Shown here: one piece after another, positions 19,101 to 26,807 of the stretch
Position numbering within the stretch: position 1 is the first letter of the stretch
Layout of the letters: every line of letters starts with the position of its first letter
NCBI RefSeq assembly: GCF_000376845.1
Contig: NZ_AQXY01000029.1
Coordinates: forward strand, 62,001 to 126,000
Length of the DNA: 64,000 nucleotides
Reading direction: 5' to 3'
Origin: Thioalkalivibrio sp. ALE14
GTDB taxonomy: Bacteria; Pseudomonadota; Gammaproteobacteria; Ectothiorhodospirales; Ectothiorhodospiraceae
Program-made: the position numbers and the translations under genes
The notes under the pieces: generated by a model
Told to the model about the DNA's origin: nothing
What the model saw: only the letters and a program-made list of their open reading frames with translations
Databases searched by the model: none

Positions 19101-19928
19101 CACCAGACCCAGGCGGTCGAGCTCTACCGCGACGAGGACCACGCGACCCTGGTGGCACGCCACACGGAGAACCCGGCCATCAGCGCGCGCGGTTTCATGG
19201 CCTGGACCTTGCTGCATCTGGGGAACCACGCCCGCGCCTGGCACGAGATGGATACCGCCTGCGAACAGGCCGACCAGCTCGGCCACCGTCCAACCGTGGC
19301 CTTCGCGCACGCCTTCCGCGCTGTTCTCGGCTTCTACTGCAGGGATCCGGAATCCGCCCTCCCGGCCGCACGCCGCACGCTCGCCATCGCCCGGGATTAC
19401 GACTACCCCTTGTGGCGCGCCGCCGGCATTACCCTCGAGAGCTGGGCCCTGGCCCGCCAGGGGCAGGCAGATGCTTACCAGGCCATCGAGACGCAAGTGG
19501 AGGCCATGCGCCACATCATGGATGGCGTGAACACCATCTTCCAGCTCATCCTTCTCGACGCCATGCAGGCCAATGACGCCCCGCCCGAACAGTGCCTGAC
19601 GGTCGCCGACGAGGCCCTCGCCGGCTGTCGCCAGCGCGGCGATTACGTGTTCGAGGCGCCCGTCCGGCGCCTGCGGGCCGTTGCCCTGCTCACCCGGAGC
19701 CCGGGCGAGGCCCCCGAGGGCTGGCAAGAGCTTGAACGCGCCCGCCGCATCGCCCACGAACAGGGCAACCCCAACGTGGAACGTCAGGCCCTGCTGGACC
19801 ATGCGCGCTTCGCGACCGACCCCCAGGTGCAGGCCTGGGCCGAACGCGAACTCCTGCGCATCAACCACTGCATCATCCCGCGCCCTGACGCGGACGAACC
19901 GCGCCAGCGCGATCCCCGCCTCGCCTGA
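16104..19928 (+). CDS. SARP-type (BTAD) regulator with degenerate cyclase, AAA ATPase and TPR domains
   Basis: 1274 residues. The order is: winged-helix transcriptional regulator/BTAD (about 1-245; LARLFWPDLDSDSARVNLRQ), a class III nucleotide-cyclase-like domain (about 270-430; ERRRVTVVACHLQ, then HGHVVPCPGHGLLAYFG), and an AAA/STAND ATPase. The ATPase has Walker A GEAGLGKSRLARG near 478 and Walker B LLICDDLHWMD near 600. A long TPR region follows to about 1240. The cyclase-like part lacks the metal-binding aspartates, so it is probably a sensory or structural remnant. I chose the TTG at 16104 because GGGAGG lies 5 bases before it; ATG at 16113 is the alternative. It is a large one-protein signal-responsive activator with unknown ligand and targets. 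Confidence 0.88.
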   Translation: MAHMEITTFGTVGVRVEDRDIPALSGTKLGLLLTYVAAESPRRIPREELARLFWPDLDSDSARVNLRQGLFQLRRQLPAGEPPLLDTTPRYVRFQPQPESRIDFLTLQRARSERRTAEGRETTAPPPDLAIVCDYRGHFLEGLRALQDLPELSAWAQSQRDHHWQNLLVFIGHNLAELAKPNEGEPLLAELHRLLAMEPHDETLHHLLMKALAASGHPKRALEHYAHLEAEAGKPPGELLARTREEILGAERAEATSQHTSAEDAEPAVLRSERRRVTVVACHLQPDAQADIEIQQQQVNRTLEHVDFVLLSHHGHVVPCPGHGLLAYFGYPAGREEATVDAVHAAWQALQTAPGDCQLRLAVDTDLIVTGADPDLPDPTGQLTARAHECAQRAYPGTLRVSEPTYARVSGYFSFRPAEDDTGAYRVTGDPGPLDRVDAQTLRDLTPLTGRSSELQQLRGHWDQVLDSGEVRFILVQGEAGLGKSRLARGLDLQVRGQARSRYLLKCREDRARQLLAPVRQAFATWMGHDSLRDARRRRLEGALKHVGTAPDLAPRLAYWLTHPEAEGPESIAHEGLDRDRIIDTLVELVHRRAAHGPTLLICDDLHWMDSGTAEFLRRLYQRLHRKPIMAILTARMSFRSSWRDLSLEHIRLHGLDDAAARDLVDRLDPNGRLASGVRDQLIARGEGVPLFLEELTRYALEAARIGQLPDTLPPGLSNLLVARLEQLGSARELAHSAAVIGRDFDTRILSRLRGQPADTIRRQLTRLTGKGFIEPAGMVDGVRYRFRHALFQQAAYESMLLTERTRLHGQLADLMQEDGKNGMQTADWGRIATHLYHAGRYPEAVSAWLHAGEAAFARGILPEASHYFEDALSCLEHHPEAHEEADSGASEQVTLRALGGLGASNLALLGYGSRTVNDIFERAMRLTAPEQDPVQYFRVLWGLWHGAGSWHGFQEAHRLAAEMQQLAERSGDRLLRLAAHYVQGNTHFWTGRFAEALEHQTQAVELYRDEDHATLVARHTENPAISARGFMAWTLLHLGNHARAWHEMDTACEQADQLGHRPTVAFAHAFRAVLGFYCRDPESALPAARRTLAIARDYDYPLWRAAGITLESWALARQGQADAYQAIETQVEAMRHIMDGVNTIFQLILLDAMQANDAPPEQCLTVADEALAGCRQRGDYVFEAPVRRLRAVALLTRSPGEAPEGWQELERARRIAHEQGNPNVERQALLDHARFATDPQVQAWAERELLRINHCIIPRPDADEPRQRDPRLA

Positions 19929-20002
19929 CTCCCTGGCCTTCCAGCAGGGCAACCCGCCCTGCCCGACTGGGCACCGGGAGGCTTGCATGGCCGCCACAAA
20001 AG

Positions 20003-20034
20003 AAAAGGCCCGAACCTTGCGGTTCGGGCCTTTT
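20003..20034 (-). terminator. Intrinsic terminator after tRNA-Glu (bidirectional form)
   Basis: Stem AAAAGGCCCGAACC / GGTTCGGGCCTTTT with a short TTGC loop has an A-run on one side and a T-run on the other, so it works in both directions. It ends the gltX - tRNA-Glu unit and the large regulator gene on the other strand. Confidence 0.85.
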
Positions 20035-20041
20035 CGGGATA

Positions 20042-20117
20042 TGGCGTCCCCACGGGGATTCGAACCCCGGTCGCCGCCGTGAAAGGGCGGTGTCCTAGGC
20101 CTCTAGACGATGGGGAC
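20042..20117 (-). tRNA. tRNA-Glu (anticodon TTC)
   Basis: A 76-base tRNA with CCA encoded, read on the minus strand. It begins GTCCCCATCGTCTAGAGGCC. The anticodon arm CCGCCCTTTCACGGCGG places TTC in the loop, and the T arm is GGGGTTCGAATCCCC. It lies downstream of gltX, which encodes its cognate synthetase. Confidence 0.97.
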
Positions 20118-20137
20118 GTAGAGGCAACGTCATGTTG

Positions 20138-20362
20138 CTATTCGGGTGGGCCTTTGGGCCGATCTTCCTCGCTACCCGGCGCACGATGCAGAAGCGTCGT
20201 TACCAGACCGTTGAATACCAGCAAAAACCCGATCGGTACCAGCGCGATGAGGGGCTTGGACCAGGTCTGTTCCCCGGTGAGCAAGAGCCCGAATCCGCCG
20301 ATCAATCCGACGACTGCCAGCACCAATCCAACGTAGAGCGATATGACTCCGAAACGATGCAT
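20138..20362 (-). CDS. Small membrane protein between two tRNA genes
   Basis: 74 residues with two hydrophobic segments (VISLYVGLVLAVVGLIGGFG and KPLIALVPIGFLLVFNGLV) and a charged tail (PGSEEDRPKGPPE). I do not recognise the family. It fits tightly between tRNA-Ala (25 bases upstream of its ATG) and tRNA-Glu (20 bases downstream) on the same strand. The membrane-protein character supports real coding; the ribosome-binding site is weak. Confidence 0.65.
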   Translation of the reverse strand: MHRFGVISLYVGLVLAVVGLIGGFGLLLTGEQTWSKPLIALVPIGFLLVFNGLVTTLLHRAPGSEEDRPKGPPE

Positions 20363-20386
20363 TGATGAACTCGCAAATCACCTGAG

Positions 20387-20462
20387 TGGTGGAGCCAGGC
20401 GGGATCGAACCGCCGACCTCCTGCATGCCATGCAGGCGCTCTCCCAGCTGAGCTATGGCCCC
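20387..20462 (-). tRNA. tRNA-Ala (anticodon GGC)
   Basis: A 76-base tRNA on the minus strand with encoded CCA. It begins GGGGCCATAGCTCAGCTGGG. The anticodon arm CTGCATGGCATGCAG carries GGC, and the T arm GGCGGTTCGATCCCGCC is intact. It starts 42 bases after the gltX stop. Confidence 0.97.
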
Positions 20463-20504
20463 GTGTCAGGCGAGCGCGTACTGTAGCCAGCACCCCGAAA
20501 TGTG

Positions 20505-21911
20505 TCAACCCGCGTCGGCGGAAATTTTCGCCAACGCGCGGTCGATGCGGGCCAGGGCACGCTCGCGACCGATGAGCTCCAGCGTATCATCGATCGGCGG
20601 GGACACCGTACCCCCGGTCAGGGCCACGCGCAGCGGCTGCGCGACCTTGCCGAGCTTCAGCTCCAGGCGCTCGCCGGTGTGCACCACCACCTCGTGCAGC
20701 GGTTCCTTCTCCCACGCGCCCAGGGCGCTGAATCCGTCGTGCAGGGTCTGCAGCACGGGCTGCGCCTCGGCGGTCAGCTGCTTGCGCGCCGCCTTCTCGT
20801 CGTAGTCCTCGAACTCGCGATAGAAATACACGCTGTTCTCGGCCATCTCGCGCAGGGTACGCGCCCGTTCGCGCTGCGCGATGACCACATCGCGCAGTTC
20901 CGGCCCTTCGGAGGGATCGATCCCCAGCTGCCCCAGGTGCCAGCCCAGTTCCAGCGCGACGTGGTCCGGGTCCAGCGTCTTGATGTAGTGCTGGTTCAGC
21001 CACAGGAGCTTGTCCGGGTTGATCGCCGAGGCAGACTGATTGACGTCCTCGATATCGAACAGGCGCACCAGCTCGTCCAGCCCGAAGATCTCCTGATCAC
21101 CGTGGGCCCAGCCAAGGCGCACCAGATAGTTCAGCAGCGCCTCCGGCAGATACCCCTCGTCGCGGTACTGCATCACCGACACGGCACCGTGGCGCTTGGA
21201 CAGCTTGGCCCCATCCGGGCCCATGATCATCGGCAGGTGCCCGTAGCGCGGCGGTTCCACGCCCAGCGCCTTGAGGATGTTGATCTGGCGCGGGGTGTTG
21301 TTCAGGTGATCGTCGCCGCGGACCACGTGGGTGATCCCCATGTCCATGTCGTCGACCACCACAGTCAGGTTGTAGGTCGGCGAGCCATCGGAGCGGGCGA
21401 TGATGAGGTCGTCCAGCTCGCTGTTCTGGAAGGCGACCTTGCCACGCACCATGTCGTCGACAACCGTCACACCCTCGTCCGGGGTGCGGAAGCGGATCAC
21501 CGGCTCCACGCCCTCGCGCGGTTCGGTGCGCGCGCGGCAGCGACCGTCATAGCGCGGCTTCTCCTTGCGCGCCTTCTGCTCCTCGCGCATCGCGTCCAGC
21601 TCTTCCTTCGTGCAGTAGCAGCGATAGGCATGGCCGGCGGCCATTAGCTGCTCGATCACTTCCTTGTACCGGTCAAAGCGTTCCGTCTGGTAGAACGGCC
21701 CGTGGTCGTAGGTCAGCCCCAGCCAGTTCATACCCTCGAGAATGGCGTTCACCGACTCGGCCGTGCTGCGCTCGAGATCGGTGTCCTCGATGCGCAGCAC
21801 GAACTCGCCGCCATGGTGCCGGGCGTACAGCCAGGAGAACAGCGCGGTGCGGGCACCACCGATATGCAGATAGCCGGTGGGACTGGGGGCAAAACGGGTA
21901 CGAAGACTCAT
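20505..21911 (-). CDS. gltX: Glutamyl-tRNA synthetase
   Basis: A 468-residue class I synthetase charging tRNA-Glu. The HIGH-type motif is [20 protein letters not shown] at residues 7-26. The KMSKS-type motif is [11 protein letters not shown] near residue 240. The zinc-like cysteine region [10 protein letters not shown] is present. Length fits a discriminating or near-discriminating bacterial GltX. It is co-oriented with tRNA-Ala, a small membrane protein and tRNA-Glu, suggesting a shared transcript with its own substrate tRNA. Confidence 0.97.
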   Translation of the reverse strand: MSLRTRFAPSPTGYLHIGGARTALFSWLYARHHGGEFVLRIEDTDLERSTAESVNAILEGMNWLGLTYDHGPFYQTERFDRYKEVIEQLMAAGHAYRCYCTKEELDAMREEQKARKEKPRYDGRCRARTEPREGVEPVIRFRTPDEGVTVVDDMVRGKVAFQNSELDDLIIARSDGSPTYNLTVVVDDMDMGITHVVRGDDHLNNTPRQINILKALGVEPPRYGHLPMIMGPDGAKLSKRHGAVSVMQYRDEGYLPEALLNYLVRLGWAHGDQEIFGLDELVRLFDIEDVNQSASAINPDKLLWLNQHYIKTLDPDHVALELGWHLGQLGIDPSEGPELRDVVIAQRERARTLREMAENSVYFYREFEDYDEKAARKQLTAEAQPVLQTLHDGFSALGAWEKEPLHEVVVHTGERLELKLGKVAQPLRVALTGGTVSPPIDDTLELIGRERALARIDRALAKISADAG

Positions 21912-22052
21912 GCGCGGGACACTCGATTACGGATAGTCAAGAAAGTCGCCTAGGGTAGCAGAACGGCCCCGGCCGATGACCCGGTGATCCGGTTCTGGCT
22001 GGCTATACTCGAGACAGGCCAACAAGGGCGCCCGGCGCCCGAAGGAGTCATG

Positions 22053-22502
22053 ATGAAAGCCGTATCACTCCCCCGTCTCGCCACCCTCGCCCTCGTCACC
22101 GGAGGGTTCGCCCTGGCCACCGCCGGCGCCGTGGGCATGGAACGCGTCTCGGCCCCCGAAGGCGCCGAGGTGTACTTCATCAGTCCGCAGGACGGCGCTA
22201 CCGTCGAGAGCCCCGTGCGCATCCAGATGGGCCTGCGGGGCATGGGTGTGGCCCCGGCCGGCGTCGAGGCCGACAACACCGGGCATCACCACCTGCTGGT
22301 GAACCAGCCGCTGGACGACGTGGATCTGGATGCCTCGCTCCCCTTCTCCGATCACACGCGCCACTTCGGCGGCGGCCAGACCGAAAGCGAGATCGAACTG
22401 GAGCCGGGCACCCATACCCTGCAGTTGCTGTTCATGGACTACCGCCACCTCAGCTTCGACCCGCCAGTGACCTCCGACAAGATCACCATCACCGTCGAAT
22501 AG
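22053..22502 (+). CDS. Secreted DUF4399 protein
   Basis: 149 residues. A signal peptide (ATLALVTGGFALATAGA) is followed by a DUF4399 domain: VYFISPQDGATVESPVRIQMGLRGMGVAPAG is split by function-unknown loops, and the GHHHLLV, SFSDHTRHFGGG-like and LQLLFMDYRHLSF segments are typical. The clustered histidines suggest metal binding, which is inference. GGAG lies 5 bases before the ATG at 22053; an ATG at 22050 is also possible. It ends just before a strong bidirectional terminator. Confidence 0.85.
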   Translation: MKAVSLPRLATLALVTGGFALATAGAVGMERVSAPEGAEVYFISPQDGATVESPVRIQMGLRGMGVAPAGVEADNTGHHHLLVNQPLDDVDLDASLPFSDHTRHFGGGQTESEIELEPGTHTLQLLFMDYRHLSFDPPVTSDKITITVE

Positions 22503-22513
22503 GCGACACAAAA

Positions 22514-22541
22514 AAGCCCCCTCCGGACCCGGAGGGGGCTT
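22514..22541 (+). terminator. Bidirectional intrinsic terminator
   Basis: Stem AAGCCCCCTCCGG / CCGGAGGGGGCTT has a 2-3-base loop, an A-run on the left and T on the right. It separates convergent DUF4399 and cytochrome c peroxidase genes. Confidence 0.9.
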
Positions 22542-22566
22542 GTCATCGCCAGTGGCAACCGGTCGC

Positions 22567-23571
22567 TTACGGCAGTGACGGGATCTCGAACTGCGGCATG
22601 TCACCGGTCAGCGCGTGCATGAAGGCCTCCAGGTCCGCGACTTCATCGTCGCTGAACTCCATGCCCAGCATCTCCTGCCCCATGATGCGGATCGCCTCGT
22701 CCAACGTAGCCGTCTCGCCGTTGTTCATGTAGGGGTAGGTCAGGGCCACGTTGCGCAGCGTCGGGGTCTTGAAGGCGAACCTGTCGCTCTCCTCGCCCGT
22801 CACCAGATAGCGACCCTCGTCTTCCGAACCCGGTACCTGGATACGGTGGAAGTTGCTGTCGGTCAGTGCCGGGCCACGGTGGCAGGCCACACAGCCGTTA
22901 TCGGCGAACAGCTTCATCCCGCGCATCTGCTGCTCGCTCATCGCACCTTCGTCCCCGGCCAGCCAGCGGTCCAGCGGCGAGTTCGGGGTATTCAGCGTAC
23001 GCTGGAAGGTCGCCAGGGCCTTGGCCACGTGATCGGCATTGATCACGTTGTCACCGTCATAGTCGGGATAGGCGGCCGCGAACTTCTCCTGGTACTCGTT
23101 GAACTCTTCCAGACGCTCGATTGCGTCCTCCAGCGGCATCGCCATCTCGATCGCGTCCTGGATCGGACCCAGCGCCTGGCCTTCCAGGTCGTCCTCGCGG
23201 CCATCCCAGAACTGGGCCGTGAAAAAGCCGGAGTTCAATACCGTCGGGGTGTTGCGCTCGCCGACCTGGCCGTCATGACCCACCGCGCGCGGGATGCGGT
23301 CCGCCCAGCCCAATGCCGGGTTGTGGCAGGTCGCACAGGAGATCACGCCGGAACTGGAGATGCGCGGCTCGAAGAACAACATCTTGCCCAACTCGATCTT
23401 CTCTTTGGTCATCGAGTTATCCGCCGGGATCGGCGGCAGCGCCGGCAACGGCTCGAACACATCGCGGTACTGGGCGTAGTCGGTATCCGCCAGCACCGGG
23501 GCCGAGGCCCCCACGGCGACGGCCGCGCAGGCCGCCAGCGCCGTCAAGCGAAATCCGGAAAGCATCGTCAT
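22567..23571 (-). CDS. ccpA: Dihaem cytochrome c peroxidase
   Basis: 334 residues: a signal peptide (TALAACAAVAVGASAPVLA) and two c-type haem motifs, CATCH near residue 80 and CVACH near 226. MauG/CcpA-family landmarks include RNTPTVLNSGFFTAQFWDGR and TPTLRNVALTYPYMNNG. The protein reduces hydrogen peroxide in the periplasm using cytochrome c electrons. GGGAG lies 7 bases before the ATG. A perfect FNR box about 125 bp upstream suggests low-oxygen induction, as for many bacterial peroxidases of this class. Confidence 0.94.
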   Translation of the reverse strand: MTMLSGFRLTALAACAAVAVGASAPVLADTDYAQYRDVFEPLPALPPIPADNSMTKEKIELGKMLFFEPRISSSGVISCATCHNPALGWADRIPRAVGHDGQVGERNTPTVLNSGFFTAQFWDGREDDLEGQALGPIQDAIEMAMPLEDAIERLEEFNEYQEKFAAAYPDYDGDNVINADHVAKALATFQRTLNTPNSPLDRWLAGDEGAMSEQQMRGMKLFADNGCVACHRGPALTDSNFHRIQVPGSEDEGRYLVTGEESDRFAFKTPTLRNVALTYPYMNNGETATLDEAIRIMGQEMLGMEFSDDEVADLEAFMHALTGDMPQFEIPSLP

Positions 23572-23688
23572 GTCAGGTCTCCCTTGGGGAATGGATGTCG
23601 GCGAGGACCGAACTAGACTCGGTCCAGATCACCTGAAACCCACCCTACCCACACGGGAAACCGGACGCGATCAGAAACGGGTATTCCG

Positions 23689-23702
23689 TTGATCCAGATC
23701 AA
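23689..23702. promoter_or_regulatory. Perfect FNR box in the ccp/porin divergent spacer
   Basis: TTGATCCAGATCAA is a perfect TTGAT-N4-ATCAA FNR/Anr consensus. It sits inside a longer palindrome from about 23681 to 23709. It lies between ccp (minus) and the riboswitch-led porin (plus), and could serve either or both. An fnr homologue is encoded at 51723-52457. Confidence 0.88.
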
Positions 23703-23776
23703 CGGATACCGCTGCCATCCCGACTCAACGCGCCCTTGACCCTAAAACGAAGGCGCCGTAGGGTCCGCCTTGCCTT

Positions 23777-23985
23777 CAGGTGCCCCGGCCAGAACCGGCC
23801 GGGGATAATCGGGAAGCCGGTGCGCGAACACGCGTTCGCAAGTCCGGCACTGCCCCCGCAACGGTAGGCAGAGTCAGGGCGGATCCAATGCCACTGCGGC
23901 GCATCCCCGAGATGCCCGCGGGAAGGCGACCCGCCCTGGATGCATCACGCATCCACTCTGCGAGTCCGGAGACCGGCCTGGAGAA
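23777..23985 (+). ncRNA. Cobalamin riboswitch upstream of the porin gene
   Basis: The AdoCbl riboswitch landmarks occur in order: GGTGCC at the 5' end, AATCGGGAAGCCGGTGCG, the B12 box region CACTGCCCCCGCAACGGTA, GCCACTG, GGGAAGGCG, and GAGTCCGGAGACCGGCC at the 3' end. The leader continues about 140 bases to the porin start, enough for an expression platform. High B12 would be expected to repress the genes below. The 23572-24124 gap holds this riboswitch and the FNR box, and no further gene is seen. Confidence 0.93.
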
Positions 23986-24124
23986 CACCCGACGCCGCGG
24001 TGGGCGGCCGAGCGGGCCAGGACCGGTGTGCTCAACGACCGGCCCTACCCTGCTCCCTGTCCAGCGTCCGGCGTCGTTTCATCCACGGCGTGCGGGGTCG
24101 CTCGTCCAGGGGAGCACCACAACA

Positions 24125-25240
24125 ATGGAAAACACCCATGTCCGACCGGGGCGACGTGCCGTCCCGGCCCTTGCCACGTTTTGTCTGATGACGGCCACGA
24201 GTCTCGCGCCGGCACAGGCCGGCTTCGACTTCGGCGACGCGGAAGACGGCCTGCAGGTCACCCTGGATCCGCTAGTTCAGGGCCGCTACAGCTACAACCG
24301 AGACCCGGACGGCTCCCGCAGCGAGTTCGACTTCCGCCGCGCCTGGCTGGACAGCTCCGGGACCCTGTTCCACCCCGATCTGAGCTTCCGTCTGCAGCCG
24401 GATTTCAGCAGCGGCGAGCTGTCCATGCGCGACGTCTGGCTGCAGTACGCGCTGGCCGAATCGCTGAGTCTGCGGGCCGGTCAGTTCACCGTGCCCTTCG
24501 GGCTGCCACGGGATATCGGCGGGCCCAATCGCCTGTTCACCGAGCTGAGCATCGCCGGCAACCAGTTCGAGGTCCCGGCCGGGCGCGACACCGGCGTCGC
24601 CCTGCTGGGTGGCGCGGCCGACGACCGCGCCTGGGCCCTCGGCGTGTTTGACGGTCGGGGGCGCCTCGACCAGCGCGACGAGCGCCCATCCACATCCGGG
24701 AATCTGCTCAGCGCCCGCAGCGCCTGGGCCCCGGTAGGGGCGGTTCCGCGCGACAACACCACCGTGGGCCAGGCCGTGGAACACACGGTCGCCCTGGGCG
24801 CCGGCGTGCAGGCCGCCAGCCGCAATCACCTGCGCGACTGGAGCCGCGGCATCGAAGACACGGTGGCCAACCAGCGCGCCGACTGGATCACTGCCACCGC
24901 CGACGCGGTGGTCAAGTTCGGCCATACCTCGCTGTCGCTGGCGGCCTTCCGCCGCGATGTCTCCCCCGACCGCACCGCGAGCTACCACGACCTGGGGGCC
25001 GAACTGGAACTGGCACAGTCGCTACCAGTGGAGGGACTGGAGTTCGCTGCCCGCCACGCGGTGCTGCGCCACGACGCCGGCGACGACCTGGACGGAGACG
25101 AGCGCTGGCAGCGCGAATGGGGCGCCGGCCTGAACTGGTACCACCGTGGTCAGCGACAAAAGACCCAGCTTATGTGGCTGGACCGCGGCACCGACACCTC
25201 GAACTGGGAAATGCACTTGCAGCACCAGTTCCGCTTCTGA
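24125..25240 (+). CDS. OprO/OprP-type outer-membrane porin under a B12 riboswitch
   Basis: 371 residues: a signal peptide (ALATFCLMTATSLAPAQA) and a 16-strand O/P-porin-like barrel. It has SEFDFRRAWLDSSGTLFHPD and SLRAGQFTVPFGLPRDIGG, the classic phosphate-selective-porin family segment. The C terminus ends WEMHLQHQFRF with terminal Phe for outer-membrane assembly. The substrate is unknown; the family includes phosphate and polyphosphate porins. The cobalamin riboswitch in front suggests a role in corrinoid or cobalt supply, or in a process replaced when B12 is present. AGGGGAG lies 10 bases upstream of the ATG. Confidence 0.88.
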   Translation: MENTHVRPGRRAVPALATFCLMTATSLAPAQAGFDFGDAEDGLQVTLDPLVQGRYSYNRDPDGSRSEFDFRRAWLDSSGTLFHPDLSFRLQPDFSSGELSMRDVWLQYALAESLSLRAGQFTVPFGLPRDIGGPNRLFTELSIAGNQFEVPAGRDTGVALLGGAADDRAWALGVFDGRGRLDQRDERPSTSGNLLSARSAWAPVGAVPRDNTTVGQAVEHTVALGAGVQAASRNHLRDWSRGIEDTVANQRADWITATADAVVKFGHTSLSLAAFRRDVSPDRTASYHDLGAELELAQSLPVEGLEFAARHAVLRHDAGDDLDGDERWQREWGAGLNWYHRGQRQKTQLMWLDRGTDTSNWEMHLQHQFRF

Positions 25241-25260
25241 AACCGGAAAGGAGATCCGAC

Positions 25261-25818
25261 ATGACTAGAACCACCTTCACACCGGCCCTGCGGGTAACCT
25301 TCCTTGTCCTGATCCTGCTCGCCGCCACCGTCGCTCATGCCGGCGAGGTGACGCTTCCGATGCCCGGGCCCTGGGGTGACGACTACAGCGAGACCCTGGA
25401 CGACCCGGACACAGTGGACGCCACCGAGGCTTTCCAGCGCTTCCGTCAGCAGAGCATGCAGGGCACCTCGGCCACCTACCGCAGCATCGAGCAGATCCTG
25501 CGTTATGGCGCACCATTCGCCGGACGTCTGCCCGATCTGGCCGAGGAACTGGCGCGCCGCGCCGACGACATCGAAACCTGGTTCGCACACGAGACACCCG
25601 CGCGGCACGGCGAACCCGGAGCCCTGCCCGCGGCCTGGGAAGACCCGGACTTCGCCGAGTACAAGGCCGCCTACCGCGAGGCCGCCCAACAACTACAGCG
25701 CAAGGTGGAGTCGGCCGAGGACCTGGGGAACGAAGACTTCCAGCTTCGCGCCACCGAGGCCCTGAACGGCGTGCGCCACCATTGCCTGGCCTGTCACGAC
25801 AACTACCGCCGCCGCTGA
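25261..25818 (+). CDS. Cytochrome c'-like monohaem protein (class II)
   Basis: 185 residues with a signal peptide (VTFLVLILLAATVAHAGE), a helical body and a single C-terminal haem motif CLACHDNYRRR close to the end, as in cytochrome c'. The body is longer than usual cytochromes c' (about 130). GGAG lies before the ATG, and the gene starts 20 bp after the porin stop, so both share the riboswitch-led transcript. Cytochromes c' bind NO or CO at a five-coordinate haem; the specific role here is unknown. Confidence 0.85.
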   Translation: MTRTTFTPALRVTFLVLILLAATVAHAGEVTLPMPGPWGDDYSETLDDPDTVDATEAFQRFRQQSMQGTSATYRSIEQILRYGAPFAGRLPDLAEELARRADDIETWFAHETPARHGEPGALPAAWEDPDFAEYKAAYREAAQQLQRKVESAEDLGNEDFQLRATEALNGVRHHCLACHDNYRRR

Positions 25819-25870
25819 ACCGGGCGGGAACCAAGGGGCCGCCGCTGAACCGGGCGGGAACCAAGGGGCC
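25811..25870 (+). repeat. Exact 30-bp tandem duplication over the stop codon
   Basis: Positions 25811-25840 and 25841-25870 are identical 30-mers starting GCCGCTGAACCGGG. A further 5 bases match a third unit. The first copy contains the cytochrome stop codon. The second runs into the terminator stem. Confidence 0.95.
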
Positions 25871-25888
25871 GCCGCCCGGCGGCCCCTT
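25863..25888 (+). terminator. Intrinsic terminator of the porin-cytochrome operon
   Basis: A 9-bp GC stem GGGGCCGCC / GGCGGCCCC with a 4-base loop, flanked by AA and TTT, follows directly after the tandem duplication. Confidence 0.8.
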
Positions 25889-25916
25889 TCCGTGATCCTG
25901 ACCGGGAAGGAAGCAC

Positions 25917-25977
25917 CTTCGCCTGCAAGCAGACTCCTACAGGTTCCTGGCGATGTGGGAGCCTGCTTGCAGGCGAA
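25917..25977. repeat. REP doublet (REPIN-like), copy 1
   Basis: Left unit TTCGCCTGCAAGCAGACTCC and right unit GGAGCCTGCTTGCAGGCGAA are inverted copies of a REP motif separated by about 17 bases. The motif also occurs at 40251-40330. It lies between the porin operon terminator and the 3' end of cobM. Confidence 0.85.
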
Positions 25978-26042
25978 CACCCCGGTGCCCCAGAACACCC
26001 ACCAGACTCATCCCTGCCTGCGGAAGATCGAAGACGCGACGC

Positions 26043-26807
26043 TTAGTCCCCGTCCATGCCCCGATAACGGCGCACGTGCGCCGGGTCGTACAGCGCACTG
26101 TCGCGGAAATCGCCCGGATCCAGCGCCGGCCCCACCAGGATCAGCGCCGAACGCCGCGTGGTCAGGGCCACTGCCCGTTCCACGATATTGCCCAGCGAAC
26201 CGCGCACCACGGTCTCGTCCGGCCAGCTGGCGCGGAAGACGATCGCCACCGGACAGTCGCAGCCGTAGTGCGGACGCAGGTCCTCGACCACGGTCTCGAT
26301 ATTGTGCAGCGATAGGTGGATCGCCAGGGTCGCCCCGGTCGCGGCGAAAGCCTCCAGCCGTTCGCGCTCCGGCATCGACGAGGCCCGTCCCGGCGTACGC
26401 GTCAGCACCACCGACTGTGCCACCTCCGGCACGGTCAGTTCGCGCCCCAGAGTCGCCGCGGCCGCGGAAAACGCCGGCACGCCCGGGGTGATGGTGTAGT
26501 CGATCCCGGCCGCCTCCAGGCGGCGGATCTGTTCGCCCAGGGCGCTGTACACCGACAGATCGCCGGAATGCAGTCGTGCGACATCCTCACCGGCCGCATG
26601 CGCGCGCTGGATCTCGTCCATGATCGCGTCCAGCGTCAACGGCGCGGTGTTGATCACACGCGCCCCCTCCGGCGCATGCTCCAGCACGGCCTCGGGTACC
26701 AGTGAACCCGCGTACAGGCATACCGGACAGGCCGCAATGCGATCGCGCCCGCGCAGGGTCAGCAGATCCGCGGCACCCGGCCCCGCTCCGACAAAATGAA
26801 CCGTCAT
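26043..26807 (-). CDS. cobM: Precorrin-4 C11-methyltransferase
   Basis: 254 residues of the tetrapyrrole methylase family. The SAM-binding N terminus is [18 protein letters not shown]. The CobM-specific segments are [35 protein letters not shown] and [21 protein letters not shown]. It methylates C11 of precorrin-4 to give precorrin-5. It overlaps cobE by 4 bases and is the last gene of the corrin pathway here. Confidence 0.96.
   Translation of the reverse strand: MTVHFVGAGPGAADLLTLRGRDRIAACPVCLYAGSLVPEAVLEHAPEGARVINTAPLTLDAIMDEIQRAHAAGEDVARLHSGDLSVYSALGEQIRRLEAAGIDYTITPGVPAFSAAAATLGRELTVPEVAQSVVLTRTPGRASSMPERERLEAFAATGATLAIHLSLHNIETVVEDLRPHYGCDCPVAIVFRASWPDETVVRGSLGNIVERAVALTTRRSALILVGPALDPGDFRDSALYDPAHVRRYRGMDGD

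Noticed and set aside
17780-19997. Large alternative-frame and antisense open frames inside the SARP/AAA gene
   Set aside because: The 1274-residue reading has coherent domain motifs in order; the alternatives do not.
23572-24124. Short plus-strand frames within the riboswitch leader
   Set aside because: They coincide with the conserved riboswitch bases and have no coding character.
25811-25977. Repeats near 25.8-26.0 kb as a possible CRISPR array
   Set aside because: There are only two adjacent 30-bp copies without spacers, then a REP doublet. No cas genes are in the window.
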